DNA of 64,000 nucleotides, from the NCBI GenBank assembly GCA_015277795.1, contig CP063848.1:1798001-1862000 (forward strand). Reading direction: 5' to 3'. A model generated the notes under the pieces. That model had not been told where the DNA came from, ran no database searches, and saw nothing but the letters and a program-made list of their open reading frames with translations. This stretch comes from Massilia sp. UMI-21 (GTDB taxonomy: Bacteria; Pseudomonadota; Gammaproteobacteria; Burkholderiales; Burkholderiaceae_D). Of the stretch, positions 52,490 to 63,311 are shown piece after piece. A program made the position numbers and the translations under genes. Positions within the stretch are counted from its first letter, which is position 1. Each line of letters starts with the position of its first letter.

Positions 52490-53557
52490 ATGCGACCGAC
52501 CCTGCACGCTTACCTGGGTGCGCGCTTGCGCGCCGTCCTGCTCTGCTGCCTGTCCCTGCTGTGCGCCGCCGGCGCCCTCCATGCCCCAGCTGCGCTTGGC
52601 GCGACCGGCGCCTCCGCGCTCACGCCCCGGCAACTGGCGATCGTCATCAACGACGACGATCCGTCCAGCGTCGCCGTCGGCGCCTACTACCGCAAGCGCC
52701 GCGCGATCCCGGCCGCCAACGTGGTGCACGTGCGCATACCCGGCAAGCCGCGCAGCATCAGCCCGGCGCGCCTGCGCCTGCTGAAGGAAGAAATCGACAG
52801 CCGGCTGGGTCCGGAGATCCAGGCCGTGCTGATGGTCTGGACCGCGCCGTATGCCGTGGACTGCAATTCCATCACCAGCGCCTACACCCTCGGCTTCGAC
52901 GGCAGCCAGTGCGCCAGGACCTGCGCCGCCGGCCAGCCCAGTCCATATTTCAACAGCAAGTCGGCGCGCCCCTATACCGACCACCAGATGCGCATCTCGA
53001 TGCTGCTGCCGACCGCATCGGTGCAGGGGGCGAAAGACCTGATCGACCGCGGCGCGGCCGCCGGCTTTCGCACCGTGCCGGCCACCGCCTATTACCTCGC
53101 CACGTCGGAAAAGGCGCGCAACACCCGCGCCGGTTTTTTCCCGCGCCCGGGACGCATCCCCGGACGCCGCCTGAGCACCCGGGTCATGCAGGCCGACGTG
53201 CTGGAAGGGGTGCGCGATGTGCTGGTCTACCAGACCGGCATGGCCCAGGTGCCCAAGCTGGAGACCCTCGGCTTCGTGCCCGGCGCCCTGGCCGACCACC
53301 TGACCTCGCTCGGCGGCGACCTGCTGGGAACGTCCCAGATGAGCAGCCTGCGCTGGCTGGAAGCCGGCGCCACCGCCAGCTACGGCACCGTCAGCGAGCC
53401 GTGCAACCATTGGCAGAAGTTTCCTAACCCCTCCGTCCTGTTGCGCCACTACCTGAGCGGTAACAGTGCCATCGAAGCCTACTGGAAGAGTGTTGCGTGG
53501 CCAACACAAGGCCTCTTCATCGGCGAGCCCCTCGCCGCACCCTACCGTTCCCGCTAA
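52490..53557 (+). CDS. TIGR03790-type exported protein of unknown function
   Basis: The 355-aa protein has a long signal peptide ending near AALGA. It then reads LAIVINDDDPSSVAVGAYYRKRR, a nearly continuous family start recalled as TIGR03790. The segments VLMVWTAPYAV and GFDGSQCARTCAAGQPSPYF are also typical. Two Cys pairs suggest disulfides in the periplasm. No catalytic motif is recognised. Members are known from several proteobacteria, often beside PEP-CTERM genes as here, but the function is unknown. A 12-bp hairpin follows the stop. Confidence 0.75.
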   Translation: MRPTLHAYLGARLRAVLLCCLSLLCAAGALHAPAALGATGASALTPRQLAIVINDDDPSSVAVGAYYRKRRAIPAANVVHVRIPGKPRSISPARLRLLKEEIDSRLGPEIQAVLMVWTAPYAVDCNSITSAYTLGFDGSQCARTCAAGQPSPYFNSKSARPYTDHQMRISMLLPTASVQGAKDLIDRGAAAGFRTVPATAYYLATSEKARNTRAGFFPRPGRIPGRRLSTRVMQADVLEGVRDVLVYQTGMAQVPKLETLGFVPGALADHLTSLGGDLLGTSQMSSLRWLEAGATASYGTVSEPCNHWQKFPNPSVLLRHYLSGNSAIEAYWKSVAWPTQGLFIGEPLAAPYRSR

Positions 53558-53578
53558 AACCGGCTCTTCCCTATGAGA

Positions 53579-53604
53579 GAGAAGGAAGCACATGCTTCCT
53601 TCTC
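53579..53604. repeat. Perfect 26-bp hairpin between TIGR03790 and nucH genes
   Basis: GAGAAGGAAGCA and TGCTTCCTTCTC pair perfectly around CA, 21 bp after the stop of the upstream gene. It is likely a terminator without a T-tract. The following 150 bp are AT-rich. Confidence 0.5.
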
Positions 53605-53655
53605 CCCGCGCGTGCCTGTTGTAGAGGCAATGACATCAAAAACTTGTCACGGGGA

Positions 53656-53675
53656 TGTAAATTTATTTATTTACA
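53656..53675. promoter_or_regulatory. Palindrome TGTAAAT-N6-ATTTACA upstream of nucH
   Basis: Perfect 7-bp arms surround TTATTT in an AT-rich region 81 bp before the nuclease start. It has the size of a regulator site. No -10/-35 pair or GG-N10-GC promoter was found nearby. Confidence 0.4.
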
Positions 53676-53755
53676 CTAATTTTTCCCAATGATAAATTTC
53701 ATTTTGCTAATTTATTCCCCTTAAATACAGATCCGGATCAAACATCAGGGACCCC

Positions 53756-56700
53756 ATGAACAAGATCGCCGCATCGCCTCTTTCTCCCGGCCGCCTTACG
53801 GTCCTGGCCAGCCTGCTTGCCAGCCTTTCGGTATCGGCTTTTGCCGCATCGCCCGACATCGTCATCAGCCAGGTGTACGGCGCCGGCGGAAACGGCAGCG
53901 GCGCCAACGTCGCCACTTACAAGCACGATTTCATCGAACTGTTCAACCGTAGCGGCGCCGCCGTGGATATCGGCGACTGGAGCGTGCAGTACGCTTCGAG
54001 CACCGGAAGTTCGTGGCAGGTGACGCGGATCCCGGCCGGCACCCGGATCGAGCCGGGCCAGTACTTCCTGATCCGTGAGGCGTCCGGCGCCGCCGCCGTG
54101 CCGGATACCCCGTCCGACCTGAACGGCAGCATCCCGATGGCCGGCGCGGCCGGCAAGGTGGCGCTGGTCAGGAACGGGACGGCCCTCGGCGGCACCAAGC
54201 CGACCGGCGCCACGGTGGTCGACCTGGTCGGCTACGGCAGCGGCACCAACGGCTTCGAAGGCGATGCGCCGACTGCCGGCATCGGCAACACCAGCTCGGC
54301 CTCGCGCGCAGCGGACGGCTGCCAGGACAGCGACCAGAACGGCGTCGACTTCAGCATCGGCCCGGTCGCCCCGCGCACCAGCGCCAGCCCGCGCAACATG
54401 TGCTCGGGGGGCGAACCGGTCGCCGCGCCGATCGTCGCCAGCTGCCCGGCGGGCCTGCAGGTCGAGCAGGGCAGCGGCGGCTCGGCGCTGCTGTCGGCCA
54501 GCGACGCGGACAGCATCGTCAACAATGCCGTGATCGTCTCCGGCGCCGCGCCGGGCATCGGCCTGAGCGGCCTGGCGCCGGCCGGCGCCATCGGCGCCAG
54601 CGCCAGCGTGACCCTGCAGGTCGGCGCCGCCGTCGCGGCCGGCAGCTACCCGGTCAAGGTCAGCTTCACCAACAACGACAGCCAGGAACAGAGCTGCACC
54701 GTGGCCGTGAGCGTCGCCGGCCAGCTCAGCATTCCGCAAATCCAGGGCAGCGGCCCGGCCAGCCCCTACGCCGGCACGGTACAGTCGACCGAAGGCGTGG
54801 TGACGGCAAAGCTGGGCAACAGCCTGTTCGTGCAGGATCCGGTGGGCGACGGCGACCCCACCACCTCCGACGGCATCTACGTCTTCAACAGCAATGCGGC
54901 GCTGGTCACCGGCATCAATCCGGGCGACCGCGTGCGCGTGAGCGGCAAGGTCACCGAATACCGCCCGAGCGGCGCCAACCGTACCTATACCGAGCTGACC
55001 GAGATCGCGCAGGTCGCCCGGCTGGCCAGCGGCCAGTCCGTGACGCCGACCAATATCGTGCTGCCCAACGCCGACCTGGCCCGCTATGAAGGCATGCTGG
55101 TGCGCTTCGTGTCGGACCTGACCGTGAACCAGAACAAGTACCTGGGCGACCGCGGCGAACTGACCCTGGCCTACGGCCGTCGCGAGAACCCGACCAACCG
55201 CTATCCCGCCGGTTCGCCGGAAGCGGCGGCGCTGGCGCAGGAAAATGCGGCCAACGAAGTGGTGCTGGACGATGGCATCTTCAGCGCCCCGGCCGTCATT
55301 CCCTACCTCGGCGAAGACAATACCGTGCGCGCCGGCGATACCGTGAGCGGCCTGACCGGCGTGCTCGACTACGGCTCGATCGGCGGCGGCGGGGCGGCGT
55401 TCAAGCTGCAGCCGACCGAAGCACCGCAGTTCTCGCGCAGCAATCCGCGTCCGGCAGCGCCGAGCCTGCCGGCCGGCGTCAAGGTCGCCAGCGCCAACGT
55501 GCTGAACTTCTTCACCACCTTCACCAACGGCGGCGACGCCTGGGGCCGCACCGGCCAGGGCTGCACCATCGGTTCGCGCACCGCGGCCAGCGAATGCCGC
55601 GGCGCCGACAACATGACCGAGTTCGTCCGCCAGCGCAACCAGATCGTGGCTTCGCTCAAGAGCCTGGACGCGGACGTGGTGGGCCTGATGGAAATCCAGA
55701 ACAACGGCGACGTCGCCGTCGGCTACCTGGTCGAGCAACTCAATGCCGCCATCGGCCAGCCGGTCTATGCGGCCGTGCCGGCGCCTGCCGCAACCGGGAC
55801 CGACGCCATCCGCGTGGCCATGATCTACAAGCCGGCCGTGGTCTCGCTGGTGGGGGGCGCCCTGTCGGACAGCGACCGCATCAATAACCGTCCGCCCATG
55901 GCCCAGACCTTCAAGGCCGGCAACGGCGCCAGGTTCTCCGTGATCGTCAACCACCTCAAGTCGAAAGCCAGCTGCGGCGGCGCCACCGGCGGCGACCTCG
56001 ATCCGGGCAACGGCCAGGGCTGCTGGGATACCACCCGCGTCAACCAGGCCACGCGCCTGGCCGATGTCTTCATCCCGCAAGTGGTGCAGGCCGCCGGCGA
56101 TCCGGACGTGCTGGTGATCGGCGACATGAACGCTTATGCCTTCGAGAACCCGATCAACCTGCTGACCAGCAAGGGCCTGGTCAACCAGATCGAGCGCTTC
56201 GTCCGTCCGCAAGGCATGCCGTATTCTTATGTGTTCGACGGCCAGGCAGGCTACCTCGACCATGCACTGGCCAGTGCTGCGCTGAGCGCGCAAGTGGCCG
56301 GCGCCGCCGAATGGCACAACAATGCCGACGAGCCGGAGCACATCGACTACAACCTCGGCGACACGGTCCAGGACCCGTATCGCGAGAACGCCTACCGCGC
56401 TTCGGACCATGACCCGGTGGTGGTCAGCCTGGACCTGAGCGCGCCGTATGCCGACGTCACCGCCTCGGTGAAGGTCACGCAGGGCGGCCTGACGATGAAC
56501 CGCGCCACCCTGAAGTACAGCGGCAAGCTCACCTTCACCAACACCACCGCCGTGCCCCTGTCCGGCCCGCTGCACTTCGTGCTGCAGGGCCTGACCGAGG
56601 GCGTGAGCCTGGACGGCGCCAGCGGCACCCACGACGGCGCGCCTTACCTGACGCTGCCGGGCGCCGCGCTGGCCCCCGGCGCCAGCGTGAGCGTCACCGT

Positions 56701-56767
56701 CACCTTCAGCAACCCGTCGAAGAAGGCGATCGGCTACACGCCGAAGCTGTTCTCGGGCTCGTTCTAA
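53756..56767 (+). CDS. ExeM/NucH-family extracellular endonuclease with lamin-tail domain
   Basis: The 1003-aa protein has a signal peptide (ends near AFAASP). A lamin-tail (LTD) domain covers about residues 25-160 (VISQVYGAGGN, DFIELFNRSGA). A central OB-like domain and an exonuclease-endonuclease-phosphatase nuclease follow from about residue 570. The nuclease has VASANVLNFF, VGLMEIQNNGD, VNHLKSKA, GDMNAYAFENP and YRASDHDPVVVSLD, which supply the metal and His/Asp catalytic residues. Such enzymes degrade extracellular DNA, releasing phosphate or loosening biofilm. The last ~110 residues form a beta domain. A PEP-CTERM gene follows by 18 bp. Confidence 0.92.
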   Translation: MNKIAASPLSPGRLTVLASLLASLSVSAFAASPDIVISQVYGAGGNGSGANVATYKHDFIELFNRSGAAVDIGDWSVQYASSTGSSWQVTRIPAGTRIEPGQYFLIREASGAAAVPDTPSDLNGSIPMAGAAGKVALVRNGTALGGTKPTGATVVDLVGYGSGTNGFEGDAPTAGIGNTSSASRAADGCQDSDQNGVDFSIGPVAPRTSASPRNMCSGGEPVAAPIVASCPAGLQVEQGSGGSALLSASDADSIVNNAVIVSGAAPGIGLSGLAPAGAIGASASVTLQVGAAVAAGSYPVKVSFTNNDSQEQSCTVAVSVAGQLSIPQIQGSGPASPYAGTVQSTEGVVTAKLGNSLFVQDPVGDGDPTTSDGIYVFNSNAALVTGINPGDRVRVSGKVTEYRPSGANRTYTELTEIAQVARLASGQSVTPTNIVLPNADLARYEGMLVRFVSDLTVNQNKYLGDRGELTLAYGRRENPTNRYPAGSPEAAALAQENAANEVVLDDGIFSAPAVIPYLGEDNTVRAGDTVSGLTGVLDYGSIGGGGAAFKLQPTEAPQFSRSNPRPAAPSLPAGVKVASANVLNFFTTFTNGGDAWGRTGQGCTIGSRTAASECRGADNMTEFVRQRNQIVASLKSLDADVVGLMEIQNNGDVAVGYLVEQLNAAIGQPVYAAVPAPAATGTDAIRVAMIYKPAVVSLVGGALSDSDRINNRPPMAQTFKAGNGARFSVIVNHLKSKASCGGATGGDLDPGNGQGCWDTTRVNQATRLADVFIPQVVQAAGDPDVLVIGDMNAYAFENPINLLTSKGLVNQIERFVRPQGMPYSYVFDGQAGYLDHALASAALSAQVAGAAEWHNNADEPEHIDYNLGDTVQDPYRENAYRASDHDPVVVSLDLSAPYADVTASVKVTQGGLTMNRATLKYSGKLTFTNTTAVPLSGPLHFVLQGLTEGVSLDGASGTHDGAPYLTLPGAALAPGASVSVTVTFSNPSKKAIGYTPKLFSGSF

Positions 56768-56785
56768 TATCAAGGGAAAACTGTC

Positions 56786-57394
56786 ATGACCAACTTCAAG
56801 AACCTGTTCCTGCGCGCCTTGCTGGCGCTGTCGATCCTGGCGGCCGCGCCGGCGGCACTGGCCGGACCGCTGTACCGCGTGACGCTCGATACCGGCGCCA
56901 GCGACTGGGTCGGCCTGTCCGGCTACCTCGACCTGAGCTTCGGCGGCTATGTCGGGGTCGGCCCGGCCAAGGCGACCGTGACCAATCTGCACGGCGCTTT
57001 CGACGAGAGCGTGGAGGCGTACTTCGAATCGCTGGCCGGCGGCAACCGCGCCGATGGCTTCACCCTGGTGGCCAGCGAGAACCTGTCGCTGGTGAGCCAG
57101 GCGGTGACCTTCGGCGGCATCTTCAGCTTCGACCTGCGTTTCGAGGAAGCGCTGGCCGGACTGGGCGCGGACTTCGGCGTTTCCCTGGTCGACAGCGACT
57201 TCGCCCCGCTGACCGGCGACTTCCCGGCGCTGACCTTCTTCCTGGTGCCGGGCGAAGAAACCACCATGGTCGGCGCCGAGCTGGCGCGGGTCGAGGTCTT
57301 GCCGGAAGGGGACGTGCCGGAACCGTCGGACTGGGTGCTGGTCGCCACCGGACTGTTCCTGCTCGGTGCGACCCGGCGCCTGCAGCGCCGCTGA
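56786..57394 (+). CDS. PEP-CTERM sorting domain-containing small protein
   Basis: The 202-aa protein has a signal peptide ending near AALAGP. A beta-rich domain starts LYRVTLDTGASDW and GYLDLSFGG, and resembles a small PEP-CTERM family (NF038129-like, from memory). The end is VPEPSDWVLVATGLFLLG plus a basic tail RRLQRR. It should be exported and processed by XrtB. It lies 18 bp downstream of the extracellular nuclease and is probably co-transcribed with it. An IS element now begins 40 bp after its stop. Confidence 0.88.
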   Translation: MTNFKNLFLRALLALSILAAAPAALAGPLYRVTLDTGASDWVGLSGYLDLSFGGYVGVGPAKATVTNLHGAFDESVEAYFESLAGGNRADGFTLVASENLSLVSQAVTFGGIFSFDLRFEEALAGLGADFGVSLVDSDFAPLTGDFPALTFFLVPGEETTMVGAELARVEVLPEGDVPEPSDWVLVATGLFLLGATRRLQRR

Positions 57395-57433
57395 GCCTTG
57401 TCGCAGGATGCCGATTCCTGGGGCAAAAAAAAA

Positions 57434-58502
57434 GGCGCTGTTACCTTTATCTATTGATGACCCCGATTGCGATGCGTAAAAACTGTTCCGCAGAAATTAC
57501 CTGCGCGCGGTCGAGCACCCGGTGCCAGCCGAGGTAATTCGGCAGGTAGCGCGATGCCACGCCGCGGAAGCGGGCCAGCCAGTCGCGCAGACGCTGATGG
57601 AAGGCGTTGACGTTCTGGACGTGGAGGGCGTTGCCAGCGTCACGGCGCACACGCACGCCGGCGCGCAAGTTGACCGCCTGGTGGGCGATCCCATGTTTGC
57701 GTGAGAACGTCCGGTAAACGGCATTGGCGTCGCTGACCAGGAGTGCTTGCCGGTCGAGCTTGGGCAGCAGGTGGCGTTCCAGGTGCACCGCCTTCAAGGC
57801 CCCGCGCCCGACCAGTGCGCCGATGGTCTGCCTGGCGCGGTCGCGTGCCACCAGGATGCAGTCGAGCTCGTTTGAGATGCCGCGTTTGCGCGCCGCGCCG
57901 CCACGCTTTCTCGGCGCCCGGTCCAGCTTGCGCGCGCCCTTTTGCGATTCCAGGATGAACATTTCATCGGCCTCGACGATGCCGCTCAATTGCTCTGGTT
58001 GGTCGTGCTTGACCCGGTCGACGAAGCGGTGGCGCCAGCGAAACGCGGTGTTGCGGTGCACGCCCACGTCAAGGGCGGCGCGGCGCACTGATGTGGCCCC
58101 GATCAATGCGTCCAGGTAGTCGAGCCATTTTTCGCGCAGCCGCAGCCGTGCCAAAGGCGTGCCGCTCAGGTCGTTGAAGCTGCGGCCGCATTCCCTGCAG
58201 CGATAGCGCTGCAGGCCGTTGGCATGGCCGTGCCGGTGGCAGCGCTGGGAGGCGCAGCGCGGGCAGGCGCGTTGGGGTGCGCGGATCTGCTCGATGAGGG
58301 CGACGACCCGGTCCAGCCCTGCGGCCGGATGCAATGCCGCCAGTGTTTGTTGGCGCTGCGCCCCGTTCAGCGCGGGCAGCCGCGCGAACCATTTCGTGAA
58401 GCTGGGTGTTTTCACGGCCGCTTCCTGTCGATGGAGACAGGTGTTCGACCAGGGAGGTGCTCAGCAGTTCAGCCCTCATCCATAGTTAACGCTGACAGAG
58501 CC
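57434..58502. mobile_element. Intact IS1595-family insertion sequence with A8 target duplication
   Basis: The 1069-bp element has imperfect 27-bp terminal inverted repeats (57434-57460 and 58476-58502, 21 of 27 matching; outer end GGCGCTGT versus GGCTCTGT). It contains one transposase gene. The flanks are eight A residues on each side (57426-57433 and 58503-58510), an 8-bp target duplication as expected for the family. The site is the T-tract of the downstream minus-strand terminator. Its intact gene and ends suggest a recent insertion. Confidence 0.88.
57447..58415 (-). CDS. IS1595-family transposase
   Basis: The 322-aa protein has an N-terminal zinc ribbon (ACPRCASQRC and CRECGRSFND). The ISXO2-type DDE catalytic domain has EADEMFILESQKG, LLVSDANAVYRTFS and NVNAFHQRLRDWLARFRGVA. 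It cuts and joins the element ends at AT-rich sites. It is transcribed opposite to the surrounding PEP-CTERM gene. The frame is uninterrupted. The ends of the element are 13 bp and 60-87 bp outside the gene. Confidence 0.92.
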   Translation of the reverse strand: MKTPSFTKWFARLPALNGAQRQQTLAALHPAAGLDRVVALIEQIRAPQRACPRCASQRCHRHGHANGLQRYRCRECGRSFNDLSGTPLARLRLREKWLDYLDALIGATSVRRAALDVGVHRNTAFRWRHRFVDRVKHDQPEQLSGIVEADEMFILESQKGARKLDRAPRKRGGAARKRGISNELDCILVARDRARQTIGALVGRGALKAVHLERHLLPKLDRQALLVSDANAVYRTFSRKHGIAHQAVNLRAGVRVRRDAGNALHVQNVNAFHQRLRDWLARFRGVASRYLPNYLGWHRVLDRAQVISAEQFLRIAIGVINR

Positions 58503-58528
58503 AAAAAAAACGGCGCCGAAAGGCGCCG
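58503..58528 (-). terminator. Intrinsic terminator of the lipoprotein gene, hit by the IS
   Basis: On the minus strand CGGCGCC/GGCGCCG pair around TTTC and are followed by eight Ts. These Ts are the target of the IS duplication, so the terminator is kept on the gene side and the IS starts right after it. Confidence 0.75.
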
Positions 58529-58551
58529 TGACGGATGCGTCGGGAGGAGGA

Positions 58552-58890
58552 TTACGACCGGGTGATGCCGTCGGCTTCGGCTGCGGCACGGCGCATCGCG
58601 TCCACGCGGTAGGCTTCGGCATTGCCGTCGATGATGCGCAGGCTGGCGCAGCCTTCGGCGGCGCAGTCCGGGACCGGATTGTTGGGGCCGGCGGCGGCGG
58701 CGACCGCCGGGCCGGTCGAGGCTGCAGGCGCGGCGACTGCGATGGCGGGAGCGCCCGCCGCGACGCCCAGGTCGCTCTGCACTGCCGCGCCGAGCGTCAT
58801 CGACACTTGGCTTTCCTGTTGGCCTGCGCCGCACGCGGTCAGGAGGGTAGTCAGGGCGATGGCGGCGATAGTACGGAAGGAGGTGTTCAT
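58552..58890 (-). CDS. Small lipoprotein
   Basis: The 112-aa protein has a lipoprotein signal (MNTSFRTIAAIALTTLLTAC, lipobox LTAC with Cys20). An Ala/Gly/Val-rich linker follows, then a short C-terminal part (PVPDCAAEGCASLRIIDGNA). The start at 58890 is the Met that gives a normal lipoprotein signal; a longer frame starts at 58959. It has no recognised function. It ends 24 bp before a clear terminator. A divergent gap separates it from the next plus-strand gene. Confidence 0.75.
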   Translation of the reverse strand: MNTSFRTIAAIALTTLLTACGAGQQESQVSMTLGAAVQSDLGVAAGAPAIAVAAPAASTGPAVAAAAGPNNPVPDCAAEGCASLRIIDGNAEAYRVDAMRRAAAEADGITRS

Positions 58891-59217
58891 GATCGGTCTG
58901 TGGAGCAAGCTCGTCGGTAACGAATCTAATTGTAGAGAGTAAATTTTTCCGGTGCTCAATTATTTTCATTAGTGAACAGAAAATATTAAAGTTTAGAAAT
59001 AGAATTGCGCGATGTTCGTGGGTTTTAGTGGCAGTTGCGGAATATGTTTTTAAGGGAATAAAAAATTCTGTGTGGCAATTGATGTTCTACGGCAACACTT
59101 TCTTTGCTGCCTCTGCTGCCCGGCGACGGCCTGCGAATGCCGGTCGCGTTGGCAAGCCCGGCCATGCACACCCCGATTCGCTTGACCACGTCCGGGCAAG
59201 CAGGGAAGATGAACGGC
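58891..59217. other. Divergent AT-rich gap
   Basis: This 327-bp gap contains the promoters of the lipoprotein (minus) and the Cys-containing exported protein (plus). I see several A/T runs but no convincing -10/-35 or GG-N10-GC pair, and no RNA gene. Confidence 0.4.
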
Positions 59218-59643
59218 ATGCGAAAACTCCTTTTAATCCTCCTGCTCGGCTGTACCGCCTGCAGCACCCAGGCCCAGGATCCCGGCCGCAAGCAAAGCCC
59301 TGGCGAGACAGCGGCGGCCGCGCACGGTGGCGACACGCTGGCGCGCATCCGCGCCCTGATCGGCGAGGCTTCCTGTACCCATTCCGGCCAGTGCCGCAGC
59401 CTGCCGGTCGGGGCGCTGGCCTGTGGCGGCCCGCAGGCCTACCTGCCGTATTCCGAATCGCGCACCGACGAGAAAGCCTTGCGCGCGCTCGCCGAGCAAT
59501 ACAAGGCCGAGCGCCAGGCCGAGATCAAGGCCAGTGGCCTGGTGTCCACCTGCCGCTACCTGGTCGACCCGGGTGCGGTCTGCAGCAGCGGCAGTTGCCA
59601 GCTCGGCGCCTCCTCCCCGGCGGCACCGCCGGTGGCGCGCTGA
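59218..59643 (+). CDS. Small Cys-containing exported protein
   Basis: The ~141-aa protein starts MRKLLLILLLGCTACSTQAQ, a signal with possible lipobox (LLGC or CTAC). A helical domain containing ASCTHSGQCRSLPVG, CGGPQAYLP, VSTCRYL and CSSGSCQL follows. Six or more Cys suggest disulfides in an exported setting. I do not recognise a function; similar proteins are common in Burkholderiales. I favour ATG 59218 with AGGGA upstream; ATG 59209 is in frame. It precedes the gspG operon by about 200 bp. Confidence 0.7.
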   Translation: MRKLLLILLLGCTACSTQAQDPGRKQSPGETAAAAHGGDTLARIRALIGEASCTHSGQCRSLPVGALACGGPQAYLPYSESRTDEKALRALAEQYKAERQAEIKASGLVSTCRYLVDPGAVCSSGSCQLGASSPAAPPVAR

Positions 59644-59849
59644 CCCATCCCGATTCGTCTGCTTCGCTTGCGAGCGCAGCCGCTGTGCGGCAGCGCAAGC
59701 GGGCCCGCGCAGGCGCCTGCGATAGTGACAGCCGTCGCTGTGCGCAATGTCGCGGCAATGACAAAAGAGAAAGAAATGTTGTCTTGACATCGGGCGGCGT
59801 GGTAGCCTTCCAAGCCAGGCTTTTCGTATGTGCAATTAGGAGTGGGTCG

Positions 59850-60329
59850 ATGCATTCAGTAATGGAACAGCACGCTCAAGCGCGTGCCGCCTCATGCGTG
59901 GCCGTGCGCGGCATGGCGCGCAACGGGCAGCGGGGCTTCACGCTGCTCGAGCTGCTGGTGGTGATCGTGATCATCGGCCTGCTCGCGGCGTATGTCGGTC
60001 CCAAGTATTTCTCGCAACTGGGCAAGTCCGAAGTGACGGTGGCAAAGGCGCAGATCGACGCCTTCGACAAGTCGCTCGACACCTATCGCCTCGACGTCGG
60101 CCGCTATCCGAGCGCCGAGGAAGGCCTGAATGCCCTCATGGCCGCGCCGCCGAGCGCCGGCGCCAAATGGAACGGTCCCTACCTGAAGAAAGGCGTGCCG
60201 CAGGATCCCTGGGGCCGTCCTTACCAGTACCGCGCACCGGGCAGCAAGGGAGAGTACGACATCCTCTCGCTCGGCAAGGATGGCCAGCCGGGCGGTACCG
60301 GCGAGAATGCCGACATTTCGTCGAACTGA
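59850..60329 (+). CDS. gspG: Type II secretion major pseudopilin GspG
   Basis: The 159-aa protein has the prepilin peptidase site G-FTLLELLVVIVIIG with Glu5 and the hydrophobic pilin helix. The pseudopilin fold has SLDTYRLDVGRYPSAEEG and GAKWNGPYLKKG, with the PWG and GEYDI segments of GspG. It would polymerise in the periplasm. The ATG 59850 follows TTAGGAG. The leader before the cleavage site is 25-30 residues, longer than usual for GspG, so an internal start is possible. It is the first gene of the gspG-F-E operon. Confidence 0.93.
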   Translation: MHSVMEQHAQARAASCVAVRGMARNGQRGFTLLELLVVIVIIGLLAAYVGPKYFSQLGKSEVTVAKAQIDAFDKSLDTYRLDVGRYPSAEEGLNALMAAPPSAGAKWNGPYLKKGVPQDPWGRPYQYRAPGSKGEYDILSLGKDGQPGGTGENADISSN

Positions 60330-60387
60330 GCGCGACCAGTACACCGTCACCGTTCCATAGAGCTAACACCTAGCAGGGCCCGCCTTC

Positions 60388-61589
60388 ATGCAGTTTGCCG
60401 TTCGCACCCTTGCGCCCGACATGTCGATTTCGAACCTGGTCGTCGACGCCGCCGACGCGCTCGACGCGCGCCGCCAGGTCGAGGCGCGCGGGCTGTTCGT
60501 CAGCGCCGTCGAGCCGGCCCGGTCCTCGCCGCTGGGCCTGTTCAGTGGCTTCGACCGCAAGAGCGGCGGCAGGCTGTCGCTGGTCCTGTTCAGCCAGGAA
60601 CTGCTGGCCCTGCTCAACGCCGGGCTCGGCATCGTCGAGGGCCTGGAAGCGCTGCTCGAAAAAGAAGCCAGCCCGGGCGCGCGCGGCGTGCTCGAGCGGC
60701 TACTGGCCGGCCTGCGCGAGGGCAAGCGCTTCTCCGGCGTGCTGGCAAGCCAACCCGATCTGTTCCCGCCGCTGTATGTCGGCATCGTGCGCGCCGCCGA
60801 GGGCACCAGCGACCTGCCGCGCGCGCTCACGCGCTACATCGACTACCAGCAGCGCATCGACATCGTGCGCGCCAAGATCGTCAGCGCCTCGATCTACCCG
60901 GTGATCCTGTTGCTGGTGGGCGGCGGGGTGAGCGCCTTCCTGATCGGCTATGTGGTGCCGAAGTTCGCCGAGGTCTACCAGGGGGCAGGGCGCTCGCTGC
61001 CCTGGATGTCGCAGTTGCTGCTCGACTGGGGCCAGTTCGCCGCCAGCCACGGCAGTGCGATCCTGGTCGCGGCGCTGCTGCTGCTGGCCGGCGCGATGGC
61101 CGGCGGGCGCCACCTGCTGCGCAGCGGCGGCATCAACCGCCTGCTGGTGCGTTTGCCCGGCATCGGCGAGCGCGCCCGCATCTACGAACTGTCGCGCCTC
61201 TACCTCACGCTCGGCATGCTGACCGAGGGCGGCATCACCATCGTCGGCGCCATCGAGACGGTGCAGCCGATGGTGTCCGGGAACGTGCGCAAGGGCCTGC
61301 TGCATGCGCGCGCCGCCGTCGAATCGGGCCAGCCGCTGTCGAACGCGTTCGAGGCCAACGGCCTGACCACGCCGATCTCGCTGCGCATGCTGCGGGTGGG
61401 CGAGCGCACCGGCGACATGGGGCCGATGCTGACCCAGTCGGCCGCCTTCTACGACGGCGAGATCAGCCGCTGGATCGACCGTTTCACCCGGACCTTCGAG
61501 CCGCTGCTGATGGCGGCCATCGGCCTGGTGGTGGGCGCCATCGTGGTGCTGCTCTACATGCCGATCTTCGACCTGGCCGGAGACATGGG

Positions 61590-61593
<4 letters not shown>
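60388..61593 (+). CDS. gspF: Type II secretion inner-membrane platform protein GspF
   Basis: The 401-aa inner-membrane protein has two GspF cytoplasmic four-helix domains (SLVLFSQELLALLNAGLGIVEGL and LSRLYLTLGMLTEGGITI) and three membrane helices. Motifs MLRVGERTGDMGPM and VVLLYMPIFDL are family typical. It links the ATPase GspE to pseudopilus assembly. It overlaps gspE by four bases (ATGA). The N-terminal ~60 residues are the expected pre-domain. Confidence 0.93.

Positions 61594-63303
<1,710 letters not shown>

Positions 63304-63311
<8 letters not shown>

Noticed and set aside
53738..56992. Minus-strand open frame of 1084 codons opposite nucH
   Set aside because: Same shadow effect; nucH has full nuclease motifs on the plus strand.
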